A stretch of DNA of 64,000 nt from Nitrospira sp. (GCA_029194535.1 JARFXR010000002.1:992001-1056000), one strand, 5' to 3'. Numbered from the stretch's first letter, positions 36,164 through 45,636 are shown. The notes: a model not told the origin generated them from the letters alone. Numbers and translations: made by a program.

Positions 36164-36673
36164 ATCGTTCCCAAACTGCGCGTGAACCGCGAAATCAGAG
36201 TGCGTGAGGTCAGAGTGATCGGCCCGGAGGGCGAGCAGCTCGGGATTCTGCCAACCCCGGAAGCGTTTCGGCAGGCGCAGGAAGGCGGCTACGATCTGGT
36301 GGAAGTCGCACCCACCTCGGCTCCGCCCGTCTGTCGCATCATGGACTACGGGAAGTACAAGTATGAGTTGAGCAAGAAGGATCACCAGAACCGGCGCCAT
36401 CAAAAATCGACCCAGGTGAAGGAAATCAAGCTTCGTCCCAGAACGGACAAGCATGACCTGGAGATCAAGGTTCGACAAATCAAGTCGTTTCTGGAAGAGG
36501 GAAACAAGACCAAGATCACACTGACCTTCCGGGGACGTGAGATGGCCAACCAGGAGATGGGCCGCTCGCTCATGAGCTCGGTCATCGAGCAACTGTCCGA
36601 GACCGGCACGATCGAATATGCACCCAGGATGGAAGGCCGGAGCCTCATCATGATCGTCGCCCCCAAGAGCTGA
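36164..36673 (+). CDS. infC: Translation initiation factor IF-3, apparent AUC start
   Basis: IF-3 keeps 30S subunits free and checks the start codon. The 169-residue protein has the N-terminal domain ([18 protein letters not shown]), the basic linker helix and the C-terminal domain ([19 protein letters not shown]). Start choice: GTG 36182 is the first conventional codon but would remove the residues before VNREIR that IF-3 proteins normally have. ATC at 36164 is in frame, 6 bases after GAGG, and gives [11 protein letters not shown]. infC genes typically use AUU, AUC or AUA starts, through which IF-3 represses its own synthesis, so I use 36164. It begins 10 bases after thrS. Confidence 0.9.
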   Translation: MVPKLRVNREIRVREVRVIGPEGEQLGILPTPEAFRQAQEGGYDLVEVAPTSAPPVCRIMDYGKYKYELSKKDHQNRRHQKSTQVKEIKLRPRTDKHDLEIKVRQIKSFLEEGNKTKITLTFRGREMANQEMGRSLMSSVIEQLSETGTIEYAPRMEGRSLIMIVAPKS

Positions 36674-36710
36674 CGGCGAGCAACAACGTCTAACCAAAGG
36701 ACAACAGAGT

Positions 36711-36911
36711 ATGAAGGTGAAGGTGAAATCCCATAGCGGAGCCAGCAAGCGGTTTCACAAGACCGGCACCGGGAAATTCGTCCGAAAGAAGGCAGGAAAG
36801 CGACATATTCTGACCAGCAAGAATCGCGAGCGGAAGCGCCGCTTGAGCGGGTCGGTCGTCGTGGACCCGACGAAGGCCGCCGCGCTGGCGCGCCTGCTCC
36901 CGTATCAGTAG
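36711..36911 (+). CDS. rpmI: 50S ribosomal protein L35
   Basis: A 66-residue, very basic ribosomal protein. [20 protein letters not shown] and [16 protein letters not shown] are diagnostic of L35. It sits in the standard infC-rpmI-rplT order, 37 bases after infC and 37 before rplT. Confidence 0.97.
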   Translation: MKVKVKSHSGASKRFHKTGTGKFVRKKAGKRHILTSKNRERKRRLSGSVVVDPTKAAALARLLPYQ

Positions 36912-36948
36912 CGATCGCTGCGACTCAACCGAAAAGGAGTACTCTCTC

Positions 36949-37317
36949 ATGCCTCGCGTAAAAGGTGGGCCGAAAACACGGGCCAGAAGGAAGAAGCGGC
37001 TGAAGCTTGCCAAAGGCCAATACGGAGCCAAGAGCCGGCTGTTCCGGTCGGCGACCGAATCCGTCGATAAGGGCCAGCAATATGCGTATACGGGCAGGAA
37101 GAACCGGAAACGGGACTTCCGGCAACTGTGGATCGCGCGGATCAGCGCCGCGACCAGAGCGCACGGCTTGTCCTATGGTCGCTTTATCAGTGCCTTGAGA
37201 AAGGCCAATGTGTTGCTTGATCGCAAGGTCCTCTCGGACATGGCCATCAAGGACACGACCGGATTCGAGCAGTTGATCGGGTTGGCCAAGAAGCAGCTGG
37301 CACCAGCCGGCGCATGA
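36949..37317 (+). CDS. rplT: 50S ribosomal protein L20
   Basis: A 122-residue basic ribosomal assembly protein. It begins MPRVKGGPKTRARRKKRLKL and contains FRQLWIARISAATRAHGLSY, both typical of L20. The RBS AAAAGGAG is 8 bases before the ATG. L20 often represses its own operon by binding the leader; no such site was sought here. It is the last gene before a perfect palindrome, and the next genes are on the other strand. Confidence 0.97.
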   Translation: MPRVKGGPKTRARRKKRLKLAKGQYGAKSRLFRSATESVDKGQQYAYTGRKNRKRDFRQLWIARISAATRAHGLSYGRFISALRKANVLLDRKVLSDMAIKDTTGFEQLIGLAKKQLAPAGA

Positions 37318-37339
37318 CCGCGCTCCCCGGATCTTGACA

Positions 37340-37368
37340 CCTCTGCGCGCAGAATCTGCGCGCAGAGG
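37340..37368. terminator. Perfect palindrome between rplT and pheT
   Basis: CCTCTGCGCGCAGA (37340-37353) and its exact complement (37355-37368) are separated by one base. It lies between two converging operons, so it could terminate both. No long T tract follows on either strand, so the terminator role is inferred from position. Confidence 0.55.
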
Positions 37369-37378
37369 CTTACCCTAA

Positions 37379-39100
37379 TCACGGCTGTTTGTCGAAGGCC
37401 GAGAGGTCGATCTCGAAGGAGACGGCTGGAACGGTGATTTGCCAGTGTTCGAGCACCTCTGGATGTAGCTCCCCGACGAGCCCCAGCACCACGCCGTCCT
37501 CGCCCACGATACGACCGGCCCGCCCATCGAGAAACGAGGGATGCTGGACCGATTCCAGCTTGTAAGCCCGGTCGAGATAGTACAGCAGCGCGTCCAGACA
37601 GGAGTGGATCTCGGAAAAATTCGCGTCCGCATGCGCGATCAGAGCGCCGAGCACCATCACCGTGTCGGCCCCCAACTCGTGAGCCGGATCAGGCCGCGCG
37701 ATCTCACCCGCTTCGAAGAGTCGGTGGGGGAAAAACGCCCGGCTGGACGCGGCTTCTACCCGCAGCAACGACGGCAACATCCACTGGCGCAACGCCGAGA
37801 AGTTCTGCGACATGACATTGTCGACCTCCACCAATCGTCCCCATTCCGTTCCGTTCAATCGCATGGCATCGGACAGCAACTGGGGAGAGCCGAGAATGTT
37901 TGAGATGATTTCCTGGAAGCCCATGCCGACCATCAAGCCCCTCGCGCAATCGGACAGCGTCTCCAGGCGCGACAGGCCGCCGACCGTGAATTGGGACGGC
38001 ATGACGGGAAGAAACTCGGAGAATCCCCGGCTGATCGCCACATCCTCCACCAGATCCATGGGGTGCATGAGGTCATGGCGGTAGAGCGGAAGCCGCACGG
38101 TGACGTCTTCCTGTCCCACCTTCACCTCGTAGCCGTAACTCTCCAACGCGTGACTCACGTCCCGTGCGTCCATCGCTTGCCCGAGCGCCCGTTCGATGGT
38201 GGCGAGGGAGAGCGTCCGCTCTCGACCCAAGTCCCGCGGCGTCACCACTCGCTGCCCCAATTCCGTCTTGAACGGATAGACCACTTCCACAGGCTCGATC
38301 GCGGCTCCCCGGTCGGCGAGGTTGGCTGCAAGAATATTGAGGGTCAGGATGACCATTGGAAGGTCGGTCCCCGTCACTTCGACGAACAGGGCGTCGTCGC
38401 CCACACGGACCTCGCCGATTTCCCTGCTGTTGATGATCGGAGGGAATGACAGAATCTGTCCCTCGGCGTCCAGGAGCAACGGAACCTGGTCTTTTCCCGC
38501 AACAATGCCGCCGAACTCCAGCCCCTTGGGATGAACCAGCAGCATCTCGCCGAGCGTCATCACGGTCGTCATCCCCAGTGGGATAAATCTGGCGCTCTCA
38601 GGCGCCACGGCTTCATAGGAAACCGGAAACTTGATCGCGGGTAAACGGTACAAGCCGATGGAGACCGTGCGGCGCTTGCGTCCGAAGATCTCCGCCAATT
38701 TTTCCTGCGTCTGGATCAGCTGCGCCAGCCCCTCCCTGGTGACCTGATACCCGGTCGCCGTGCAAGCGGCCACATAGGGTCTCAACTCTTCCAAACCCGC
38801 TCCGACCACGATCTGTTTCGCCGGCGGCTTCCGAAGGGACAGAAACCCATAGGGAGCGCTGGTTCCGGCTTGCTTGATGCGGATTTGTCGCGCGATGCCT
38901 TCACAACACCACAGATCGGGTCGATTACTGTCCTGCAGTTCGATCCGCAGTTCGCCGGTGTCGGGGCTCTGCCCCTTGAGTTCCCCCTTGACCAACATCA
39001 GCCACTCGTCCAGCTGCTCGAGGGTCACCGGTGACGGAGGCTTGGCCGGGCCGGCCAGCAGCTGTTCGAAATCCTGTCTGAAGATCGTAATCGTCGGCAT
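37379..39100 (-). CDS. pheT: Phenylalanyl-tRNA synthetase beta subunit, archaeal/eukaryotic type
   Basis: A 573-residue subunit, against about 800 for normal bacterial PheT. It starts directly with MPTITIFRQDFEQLL, without the N-terminal EMAP-like tRNA-binding domain, and ends DLSAFDKQP without the C-terminal anticodon (FDX-ACB) domain. B3/B4 editing and B5 domains, and a catalytic-like core (SRGFSEFLPVMPSQFTVGG, VDNVMSQNFSALRQWMLPSLL), are recognisable. This is the architecture of archaeal and eukaryotic cytosolic PheRS beta. It begins 4 bases after pheS. Confidence 0.9.
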   Translation of the reverse strand: MPTITIFRQDFEQLLAGPAKPPSPVTLEQLDEWLMLVKGELKGQSPDTGELRIELQDSNRPDLWCCEGIARQIRIKQAGTSAPYGFLSLRKPPAKQIVVGAGLEELRPYVAACTATGYQVTREGLAQLIQTQEKLAEIFGRKRRTVSIGLYRLPAIKFPVSYEAVAPESARFIPLGMTTVMTLGEMLLVHPKGLEFGGIVAGKDQVPLLLDAEGQILSFPPIINSREIGEVRVGDDALFVEVTGTDLPMVILTLNILAANLADRGAAIEPVEVVYPFKTELGQRVVTPRDLGRERTLSLATIERALGQAMDARDVSHALESYGYEVKVGQEDVTVRLPLYRHDLMHPMDLVEDVAISRGFSEFLPVMPSQFTVGGLSRLETLSDCARGLMVGMGFQEIISNILGSPQLLSDAMRLNGTEWGRLVEVDNVMSQNFSALRQWMLPSLLRVEAASSRAFFPHRLFEAGEIARPDPAHELGADTVMVLGALIAHADANFSEIHSCLDALLYYLDRAYKLESVQHPSFLDGRAGRIVGEDGVVLGLVGELHPEVLEHWQITVPAVSFEIDLSAFDKQP

Positions 39101-39104
39101 GAAG

Positions 39105-40667
39105 TTAGACTGCGCCGCGCGTGGAGCGGATCAGATCGAGATTGTCGGTGAACAGTTCGCGGATGTCATGAATGCCCAGCGCCACCATTGCCATGCGGTC
39201 GAGCCCTAACCCCCATGCAATCACCGGCACGTGGATACCGAGCGGCGTGGCCACCTCCGGACGGAACAACCCGGCACCGCCGAGTTCGATCCAGCCGAGT
39301 CGCGGGTGGCGTACGTGCAGCTCCACCGAAGGCTCCGTAAAAGGAAAATAGGCCGGGAGGAACTTGACTTCCTTTGCCTGCGCGACTTCCCGCGCGAAGA
39401 GGTTCAGGAGGCCGAGCAAGGTGCGAAAATTGATGTCGTCGCCCAGCACGATCCCTTCGACCTGGAAAAAGTCCGTCGCATGGGTCGCATCGACCTGGTC
39501 ATAGCGGAAGCAGCGCGCAATTGAAAAATACTTCCCCGGAACCAGGGGATTAGACGCCAACCGGTGGGCGGAGACCGCCGTACCTTGGCTCCGCAAGACC
39601 AACCGACTTGCCCGCTTGAGATCGAACGCATAACCCCAGCCGGTTGAACCGGTATTCCCGCCGCGCTCATGGACCTCCTTCACACGAGTGAGATAGGGTT
39701 CCGCAAGACCTTTGGCATGCGTGGGATGTTTCACGAAATAGACGTCGTGAATATCCCGGGCCGGGTGGAACTGCGGCATGAACAGCGCGTCCATGTCCCA
39801 GAACTCGGTTTCCACGAGCGACCCCCGCATTTCCTGAAAGCCCATACTGACGAGCTTGATCTTGACCGTATCGAGAAATTCGCGATAGGGGTGACGCCTC
39901 CCTGGAGCGATCCTGGGTGCCCTCAAGCTGATGGTGTACTTGCGGAACCGCTTCGTCCTCCAGCCGCCTTCTTTCAGGAGTTCAGGCGTCAGTTGCGAGA
40001 CTTCCTCGGCCGTGTTCTGGCGGGACAGGTGCTTCAGCGCATCAAAGCCCTCGGTGGTCGGCTTCAGCCACCGAGTCACGCGATCGTCTACCCGAAACGG
40101 CTCCTTGATCTTCCCCCGCTTGACGGCATGCGCATCAATCACCCGCTGCTGGAGGTCGGAGAACGTCGTTAAGGCTCGGGGACCGCTGCGGAGTTGCTGG
40201 AGCAGCCCTCGCAACGTTTCGGCGGTCTGGCTCGGTCGTCCCGTCGACTCAAGGCATCCGCCTTGAACGATCAAGAGGGCACCTTCTTTTTTCAAGGCCC
40301 CGATGGCTCCGCTCACGTCCGACGGCTCCAAACCTTCTCGGGTCTGCAGATCTTGGATCGTGAGGCGTTTGCCGGTCCCGGCCGCCTCGCGCGCGACGGA
40401 CAAGACCAGCTCGATCGGCGACTGTTTCTCGAAATATTGCTCACCGGTCTTGGTCAACGACACGATGGGAGTCACGGTTTCGTTCTCAACGGCGAGGAGT
40501 GACTTGGCCAACAGCCACTCAACCGCCATGCTGATTTGTGAAGCCTCCAGTCCGGCAACCGTGGCCAGCTGCTCTGTTTCCACCGCGCGGTCGCGGCGTT
40601 CCGAAAAGGCCGCGAGGACCCTGATTTCCAGGGGATGCAGACTATCGATGACAGCAGTGATATCCAC
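39105..40667 (-). CDS. pheS: Phenylalanyl-tRNA synthetase alpha subunit, archaeal/eukaryotic type
   Basis: A 520-residue alpha subunit, against about 330-350 for bacterial PheS. The N-terminal 200 residues contain winged-helix DNA-binding-like repeats (HPLEIRVLAAFSERR, QISMAVEWLL, SVAREAAGTGKRLTI) in place of the coiled coil of bacterial PheS; this is the archaeal/eukaryotic form. The class II core shows DVYFVKHPTH, TDFFQVEGIVLGD (motif 2) and WGLGLDRMAMVAL (motif 3). It uses a GTG start at 40667, 8 bases after rpe. With pheT it forms the alpha2-beta2 enzyme that charges tRNA-Phe. Confidence 0.9.
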   Translation of the reverse strand: MDITAVIDSLHPLEIRVLAAFSERRDRAVETEQLATVAGLEASQISMAVEWLLAKSLLAVENETVTPIVSLTKTGEQYFEKQSPIELVLSVAREAAGTGKRLTIQDLQTREGLEPSDVSGAIGALKKEGALLIVQGGCLESTGRPSQTAETLRGLLQQLRSGPRALTTFSDLQQRVIDAHAVKRGKIKEPFRVDDRVTRWLKPTTEGFDALKHLSRQNTAEEVSQLTPELLKEGGWRTKRFRKYTISLRAPRIAPGRRHPYREFLDTVKIKLVSMGFQEMRGSLVETEFWDMDALFMPQFHPARDIHDVYFVKHPTHAKGLAEPYLTRVKEVHERGGNTGSTGWGYAFDLKRASRLVLRSQGTAVSAHRLASNPLVPGKYFSIARCFRYDQVDATHATDFFQVEGIVLGDDINFRTLLGLLNLFAREVAQAKEVKFLPAYFPFTEPSVELHVRHPRLGWIELGGAGLFRPEVATPLGIHVPVIAWGLGLDRMAMVALGIHDIRELFTDNLDLIRSTRGAV

Positions 40668-40675
40668 CCGATGGC

Positions 40676-41356
40676 CTATCGATGGGATGAGGCCGGCTGC
40701 TCGGCGGCTCGCAATGCCGCGATGGTGGCGCCGTAGTCCAGGCTGGAGAAGACTGCCGAGCCTGCCACCAGCACCTCCGCGCCGGCAGCCAGAATGCGGC
40801 CGGCGTTGTCCACTTTGATGCCGCCGTCGACTTCCAGGAGGGCCTGGCTTCCGGCATGATCCAGCATTTGCCTGGCGTTCGCGACCTTCTGGAGACAGGA
40901 GTCGATGAATTTCTGCCCGCCGAAACCCGGATTGACCGACATGATGAGAACTAAATCCACATCCGGAAGAATTTCATCCAGCGTGCGCAGCGAGGTCGCA
41001 GGGTTCAAGGTCACCCCGGCCTTGACTCCGTGCTCTTTGATCAGCTGGACAGTCCGGTGGAGATGAGGACAGGCCTCCACATGCACGGTCAGGTAGTCGG
41101 CCCCCGCGGCGGCAAACTCCGGGATGAAGGCATCCGGGTTCGTAATCATCAGATGAACATCCAGCGGCAGCTTGGTCACTTTTTTCAGGGATGCCACGAT
41201 CGGGGGGCCGACGGTCAAATTGGGAACGAAGTGGCCGTCCATGACGTCCACATGCAGAAAATCCGCACCTCCGCGCTCTACGGCGGCGACTTCCTCCGCT
41301 AGTCGCGCAAAGTCAGCCGACAGAATCGAGGGAGCGATACGGACAGGTCTGGTCAT
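40676..41356 (-). CDS. rpe: Ribulose-phosphate 3-epimerase
   Basis: Interconverts ribulose 5-phosphate and xylulose 5-phosphate in the pentose phosphate pathway. The TIM barrel carries IAPSILSADFARL, HVDVMDGHFVPNLT (metal His and catalytic Asp), MSVNPGFGGQKF and EVDGGIKVDN, all family motifs. At 226 residues it has normal length. Its start overlaps the rsmB stop by 4 bases, giving coupled translation. Confidence 0.97.
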   Translation of the reverse strand: MTRPVRIAPSILSADFARLAEEVAAVERGGADFLHVDVMDGHFVPNLTVGPPIVASLKKVTKLPLDVHLMITNPDAFIPEFAAAGADYLTVHVEACPHLHRTVQLIKEHGVKAGVTLNPATSLRTLDEILPDVDLVLIMSVNPGFGGQKFIDSCLQKVANARQMLDHAGSQALLEVDGGIKVDNAGRILAAGAEVLVAGSAVFSSLDYGATIAALRAAEQPASSHR

Positions 41357-42783
41357 GAATCTCGTTTCCTGAGGCGCGAGGCATAGAAGACATCCATCGC
41401 GTACCGGTTATTCTCCGTGGTCAGGTCTCCCTGACTGGTCAGGAAATCCTGCGCCTCGCCTGACAGCCACGGAGCAAGGGACTCGCGATGGAAGTCCGCA
41501 TGAGAATTGAGGAATCTCGCGATAACGTCTTCCGTCTCTTCCGGCTCAGTCGAGCAGGTACTATAGACCAGCGCACCGCCGGGTCGCAAGGTGGCACTGA
41601 GGGCATCGAGGATCTCCAGCTGTAGCTTTTGATAGCGGACGAGCGCAGCGCTGTGCTTCCGCCACTTCGCCTCAGGGTGCCGGCGCAAGACTCCGAATCC
41701 GCTGCAGGGAGCATCGACAAGGATACGATCGAACAGGTCATGTCGGACTTCGGCGCGAGCAAGCGGAGTTGAGGCCGCACGTTGCCATCCATCCCTGTAT
41801 CGAGCGTCGCCGGTAATCGGCCTGACACTCCGCAATCCGAGTCTCGCGCAATTGGCAGCGACGACGTCGAGCCTCGTTCCGTGCTTATCGAGGGCCAAGA
41901 TGGTCCCTCGATCTCCAATCAATTCGGCCAAATGAGTCGTCTTTCCTCCCGGCGCCGCACAGGCATCAAGGATCGACTCACCTGAACTCGCGCCGAGAAG
42001 GGGAGGGATGAGCTGGGCTGCTTCGTCTTCGACATAGAAGCAGCCTTCCGAAAATCCCGGGAGAGACGTGATGGGCCCGCGCGACTCGACCGTGATACCC
42101 AGCGGGCTCACGCTGGTCGGGGAGGCCGATACCCCGCTTCGTCGAAGCCGCTCAAGAAGGTCATCACGCGTCGACTTGAGCCGATTAACCCTGATCGTCA
42201 CGGGTGGAATAGTGACGGAGTGGGCGCAGGCAGCCTCGGCCGCGTCAGACCCGAGCCGATGGATCCATCGACGGCTCAGCCATTCTGGAACGGAATAACG
42301 CACGGAGAGCGAGTGGACGGGATCGTCCGCCATGGAAGGCCAGGGCGCAACGGGATTTCGAAGCAGGGCGCGGAGAACGGCGTTGACGAAGCCGCTCCAA
42401 TCCCTTCCCAGGACCGGAACATTGACTTTGGCCAGCCGGACCGACTCGTTGACCGCCGCCGAGTGAGGGATGCGATCGAGAGAGAGGAGCTGATAGGCAG
42501 CCATTCGGAGAAGCATCTGAATCAGCCGCGGTAGCTTCTGCATCGACTTGTCGAGAACCGGCTCCAATCTCCAGTCGATCGTTCCTTGATGTCTGAGCAC
42601 GCCGTAGACGAGTTCCACCGTTAGGGCCCGTTCTCGCGCATCATGGCCTATCGGCGCGCAGGCCCGCTCCAGAATCCCATCGACGGGATCGTCCGACTGT
42701 GTCGATTCCACCAATACGGCTAATGCGGTCGATCGTGCGGAGGGCCTGTGCGCGAGGGGAGCAGGTCTGGAATCGGCGGGCAT
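41353..42783 (-). CDS. rsmB: 16S rRNA cytosine-5 methyltransferase RsmB
   Basis: Methylates C967 (E. coli numbering) of 16S rRNA. The protein has an N-terminal NusB-like RNA-binding domain (about residues 10-150) and a SAM-dependent Rossmann domain with ILDACAAPGGKTTHLAE, VDAPCSGFGVLRRHPEAKW and the catalytic STCSTEPEE. The 476-residue length is slightly longer than E. coli. It follows fmt by 2 bases, the common fmt-rsmB pair. Confidence 0.95.
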   Translation of the reverse strand: MPADSRPAPLAHRPSARSTALAVLVESTQSDDPVDGILERACAPIGHDARERALTVELVYGVLRHQGTIDWRLEPVLDKSMQKLPRLIQMLLRMAAYQLLSLDRIPHSAAVNESVRLAKVNVPVLGRDWSGFVNAVLRALLRNPVAPWPSMADDPVHSLSVRYSVPEWLSRRWIHRLGSDAAEAACAHSVTIPPVTIRVNRLKSTRDDLLERLRRSGVSASPTSVSPLGITVESRGPITSLPGFSEGCFYVEDEAAQLIPPLLGASSGESILDACAAPGGKTTHLAELIGDRGTILALDKHGTRLDVVAANCARLGLRSVRPITGDARYRDGWQRAASTPLARAEVRHDLFDRILVDAPCSGFGVLRRHPEAKWRKHSAALVRYQKLQLEILDALSATLRPGGALVYSTCSTEPEETEDVIARFLNSHADFHRESLAPWLSGEAQDFLTSQGDLTTENNRYAMDVFYASRLRKRDS

Positions 42784-42785
42784 GT

Positions 42786-43742
42786 CTAGGAACCGGGGCT
42801 AACCGGTGACGGAGGCCCCAAACGCAAACCTGGTTGGATCGCATGACCCGCGAGATACTGCGGCACCGCCATCCGCCGGCTGTTGGCGACCTGAAGCTCG
42901 GTGACCGCCAGCAGCCCCTCGCCGGTCGCAATGCGAAGCGCTTGCTTCGACACGTTGACGATCGTGCCCGGCGCTGCAGACGTCGGTTCGCCGGATGCCA
43001 CCGCGTTCCAAAGAACCCAGCGATCGTCGCGCACGAACGTGTACGCGCCGGGCCAGGGGGTTAACCCGCGAATCCTGTTGACCAGCGCGCGGGCGGAGAG
43101 GTTCCAATCGACAAGTCCATCTTCTTTCTTCAGCATCGGAGCGAGCGTCGCCTGGCTATCGTTTTGCCGCCTCGCAGTGAGCGTTCCGGCTTTCACGCGT
43201 TTCAACGTCTCGATGAGCAGCCGTCCGCCTAGTGCGGCCATGCGGACAGACAGGCTCCCGGCCGTGTCCTGCGGCTCGATGACCATACGTTCCTGCAGCA
43301 GGATCGCTCCGGTGTCCATGCCCTCATCCATCAACATCGTCGTGATACCGGTTTCGGTTTCACCGTTGATGACCGCCCATTGAATCGGAGCTGCCCCGCG
43401 ATACCGCGGCAGCAGCGAGCCGTGTACGTTCACACAGCCGCTCCGGGGAAGGGAAAGAATCGATGGAGGAAGGATTCGGCCGAACGCCGCCACGACGATG
43501 ATGTCGGAACTCCATCCGCGCAAGGCGGCCAACAAGTCAGGATCCTTCATCTTGACCGGCTGCAACATGGGGATCCGTCGGCGCAAGGCAAGATCCTTCA
43601 CGGGAGAGAACGCCAATGTCTGTCCACGGCCCTTTGGTCGATCTGGTTGCGTGACCACTCCGACGACTTCATCGTCGGAATTCAGGAGCGCTTCCAGAGA
43701 AGGAACGGCAAAATCCGGTGTACCCATGAAAATGACGCGCAT
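42786..43742 (-). CDS. fmt: Methionyl-tRNA formyltransferase
   Basis: Formylates initiator Met-tRNA. MRVIFMGTPDFAVPSLEAL starts the Rossmann-like core; the catalytic NVHGSLLPRYRGAAPIQW and DTGAIL motifs are intact, and a C-terminal OB-like tRNA-binding domain follows (318 residues in all). It is the first gene of fmt-rsmB-rpe-pheS-pheT. def, often next to fmt, is not seen, but the initiator tRNA gene lies 88 bases away on the other strand. Confidence 0.96.
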   Translation of the reverse strand: MRVIFMGTPDFAVPSLEALLNSDDEVVGVVTQPDRPKGRGQTLAFSPVKDLALRRRIPMLQPVKMKDPDLLAALRGWSSDIIVVAAFGRILPPSILSLPRSGCVNVHGSLLPRYRGAAPIQWAVINGETETGITTMLMDEGMDTGAILLQERMVIEPQDTAGSLSVRMAALGGRLLIETLKRVKAGTLTARRQNDSQATLAPMLKKEDGLVDWNLSARALVNRIRGLTPWPGAYTFVRDDRWVLWNAVASGEPTSAAPGTIVNVSKQALRIATGEGLLAVTELQVANSRRMAVPQYLAGHAIQPGLRLGPPSPVSPGS

Positions 43743-43795
43743 GCTCCCGCTTTAGCACCTGCTTCCTGAGAATGCAACCGGCACTCGGCCATTGC

Positions 43796-43824
43796 TTGAC
43801 TTGCCGTTCGACGCTTTGTTAGAT
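43796..43824 (+). promoter_or_regulatory. Promoter of initiator tRNA-Met
   Basis: TTGACT (43796-43801), a 17-base spacer and TTAGAT (43819-43824), followed 6 bases later by the tRNA gene. Confidence 0.6.
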
Positions 43825-43830
43825 TCCGCG

Positions 43831-43907
<77 letters not shown>

Positions 43908-44050
43908 CCCATCAGATAGCTCCCCTCAATTATCTCCTCAAGACTTCTGCACCATTCCAAACCGACGGTGCCTGCTAGATCCGGCCCCACATGCCTTTTC
44001 GCTCTGAATGGGTTGATTCTGTGACTGGTATCAGCCAGAGTTAGACTCCC

Positions 44051-45109
44051 GTGCCCAAAGAGGATCCAGCTTCGGCCATGCTTATCTTCGATGTCTGGCT
44101 CGTCTCCCGAGCGTCCAGGCACTGGGTGGTCATCACTGTAATCCTGTTCACATTCGTGCACTGGGCAATTGCCCGAGGATCGATCCAGGCTTCTGGACAC
44201 TGGGAAACCCTTGCGCCGGCTACAATCAAACGAACAGAGGTGGCTGCCGCCGCCGTCGGAGACAAAATTTACCTCGTCGGTGGATTTCGCGATCTGGATT
44301 GGATGGAGACCATTCTGAGTCGTTTCTTCAACCGACCCGGTATTCTCAGCACTGATGCCGTTGAGGAGTACGACACCACGCTTGACCGTTGGAGATTGAG
44401 AGCGCCGCTTCCCATACCCGTTCACCATGCAAGCGCGGCAAGTGTGGCCAATCAACTGTATGTCGTTGGCGGCCTCATACAATGGCCTCCTGGTCGGAGC
44501 GCAAGAGTGTTCGCATACGACCCTACAACCAATTCATGGTCCGAACGAGCGCCGATGCCGACTCCTCGTGGAGCCTTGGGCCTCGCTGAGCTTAACGGTA
44601 AGCTGTATGCCATCGGCGGGATCGGCGCGAACGGCAATTCAGCGGCAGTGGAGATGTATGATCCCGTGGCCGATACATGGATGGCGAGGGCAGCACTTCC
44701 CACTCCTCGTGACCATTTGGCGGTAACCGTTTCTCATCAAAAACTCTATGCCATCGGGGGACGATTGGGCGGTGACTTCAATCGAAACGTCACAAGCGTC
44801 GAGGCCTACGATCCGATAACCGATCGTTGGGAGACAGTGGCCCATCTACCCACTCCGCGAAGTGGGATTGGAGCAGGGACGATTGACGGCATCATCTATA
44901 CCGTCGGTGGTGAAAGCAGTGAAACGACTTTTAATCTCAACCATGCTTATCTCCCTGCAACCAATAAATGGGAAAGAAGGGCTCCGCTTCCCACAAGCCG
45001 CCACGGACTTGGTGTGGTCTCCCTTCATGGTCGACTGTACGTTCTGAGCGGTGGTCCATCCCCCGGCGCAACTTATACCAATGTCAATGAAGTATTCATT
45101 CCGGCTTAG
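44051..45109 (+). CDS. Membrane-anchored Kelch-repeat protein
   Basis: A 352-residue protein. An N-terminal hydrophobic segment (about residues 23-42, VVITVILFTFVHWAIA) is followed by six Kelch repeats of about 50 residues with the pattern LYxxGG...VExYDPxTDxWxxxAPLPxPR, for example KLYAIGGIGA and VEAYDPITDRWETV. They would close as a six-bladed beta-propeller outside the cytoplasm. The first codon is GTG 44051 without RBS; ATG 44078 is an alternative that keeps the anchor. Substrate or partner unknown. Confidence 0.8.
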   Translation: MPKEDPASAMLIFDVWLVSRASRHWVVITVILFTFVHWAIARGSIQASGHWETLAPATIKRTEVAAAAVGDKIYLVGGFRDLDWMETILSRFFNRPGILSTDAVEEYDTTLDRWRLRAPLPIPVHHASAASVANQLYVVGGLIQWPPGRSARVFAYDPTTNSWSERAPMPTPRGALGLAELNGKLYAIGGIGANGNSAAVEMYDPVADTWMARAALPTPRDHLAVTVSHQKLYAIGGRLGGDFNRNVTSVEAYDPITDRWETVAHLPTPRSGIGAGTIDGIIYTVGGESSETTFNLNHAYLPATNKWERRAPLPTSRHGLGVVSLHGRLYVLSGGPSPGATYTNVNEVFIPA

Positions 45110-45247
45110 GAGTCTGTCCGACAGTGAGAAACCAACCTAAATCCCCCGTATCAGGACGGGATTTGTCGGAAATGAGCGATCTCGTAGGACGCTACATTCA
45201 TCGATGCTATAGTCTGGTCGTATTTCGCGCAGTTGGAAGGAAGTCCG

Positions 45248-45445
45248 ATGCACTATGTTCGAATAGGGAAACGGGCTCTCAATCTCGACAGCATCGCCTA
45301 TTGCGAAGTGCAAGCATGGCAGGATGAGATGAGCGTGAAGATCTATTTCAGCGGATCCGCCAACAATACACCGTTGGTGTTCGGAGAGGGCGAGGCCAAA
45401 GAATTATGGAAATATTTGGAGTATATAGCGGAAAAGCCTGTTTAA
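45248..45445 (+). CDS. Small soluble protein of unknown function
   Basis: A 65-residue protein beginning MHYVRIGKRALNLDSIAYCEV. ATG 45248 has AAGGAAG as RBS, better than the upstream ATG 45233. The sequence alternates beta-like stretches (VKIYFSG, PLVFGEGEAKELW) and ends in an amphipathic helix; it resembles short regulators of unknown function and has a single Cys. It is monocistronic between the Kelch and PilZ genes. The 190 bases that follow hold nothing I recognise. Confidence 0.65.
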   Translation: MHYVRIGKRALNLDSIAYCEVQAWQDEMSVKIYFSGSANNTPLVFGEGEAKELWKYLEYIAEKPV

Positions 45446-45636
45446 CCTCCCTAGTTCTACTCATCCACTGAGATCGACGCGTACTCCGCGCGCCCAGCAA
45501 GCCTGCGAGACACTCCCGAAGTTCCGCTCCTCCCTCCTTTTGTAGGGCAGACAGACAGCCGGATCTCTGATTATTGTTCTCTGTAACCGCACCTTAGCGG
45601 CGATATGGCGGGACGACGGTAAGCGCTGAGGGAAAT

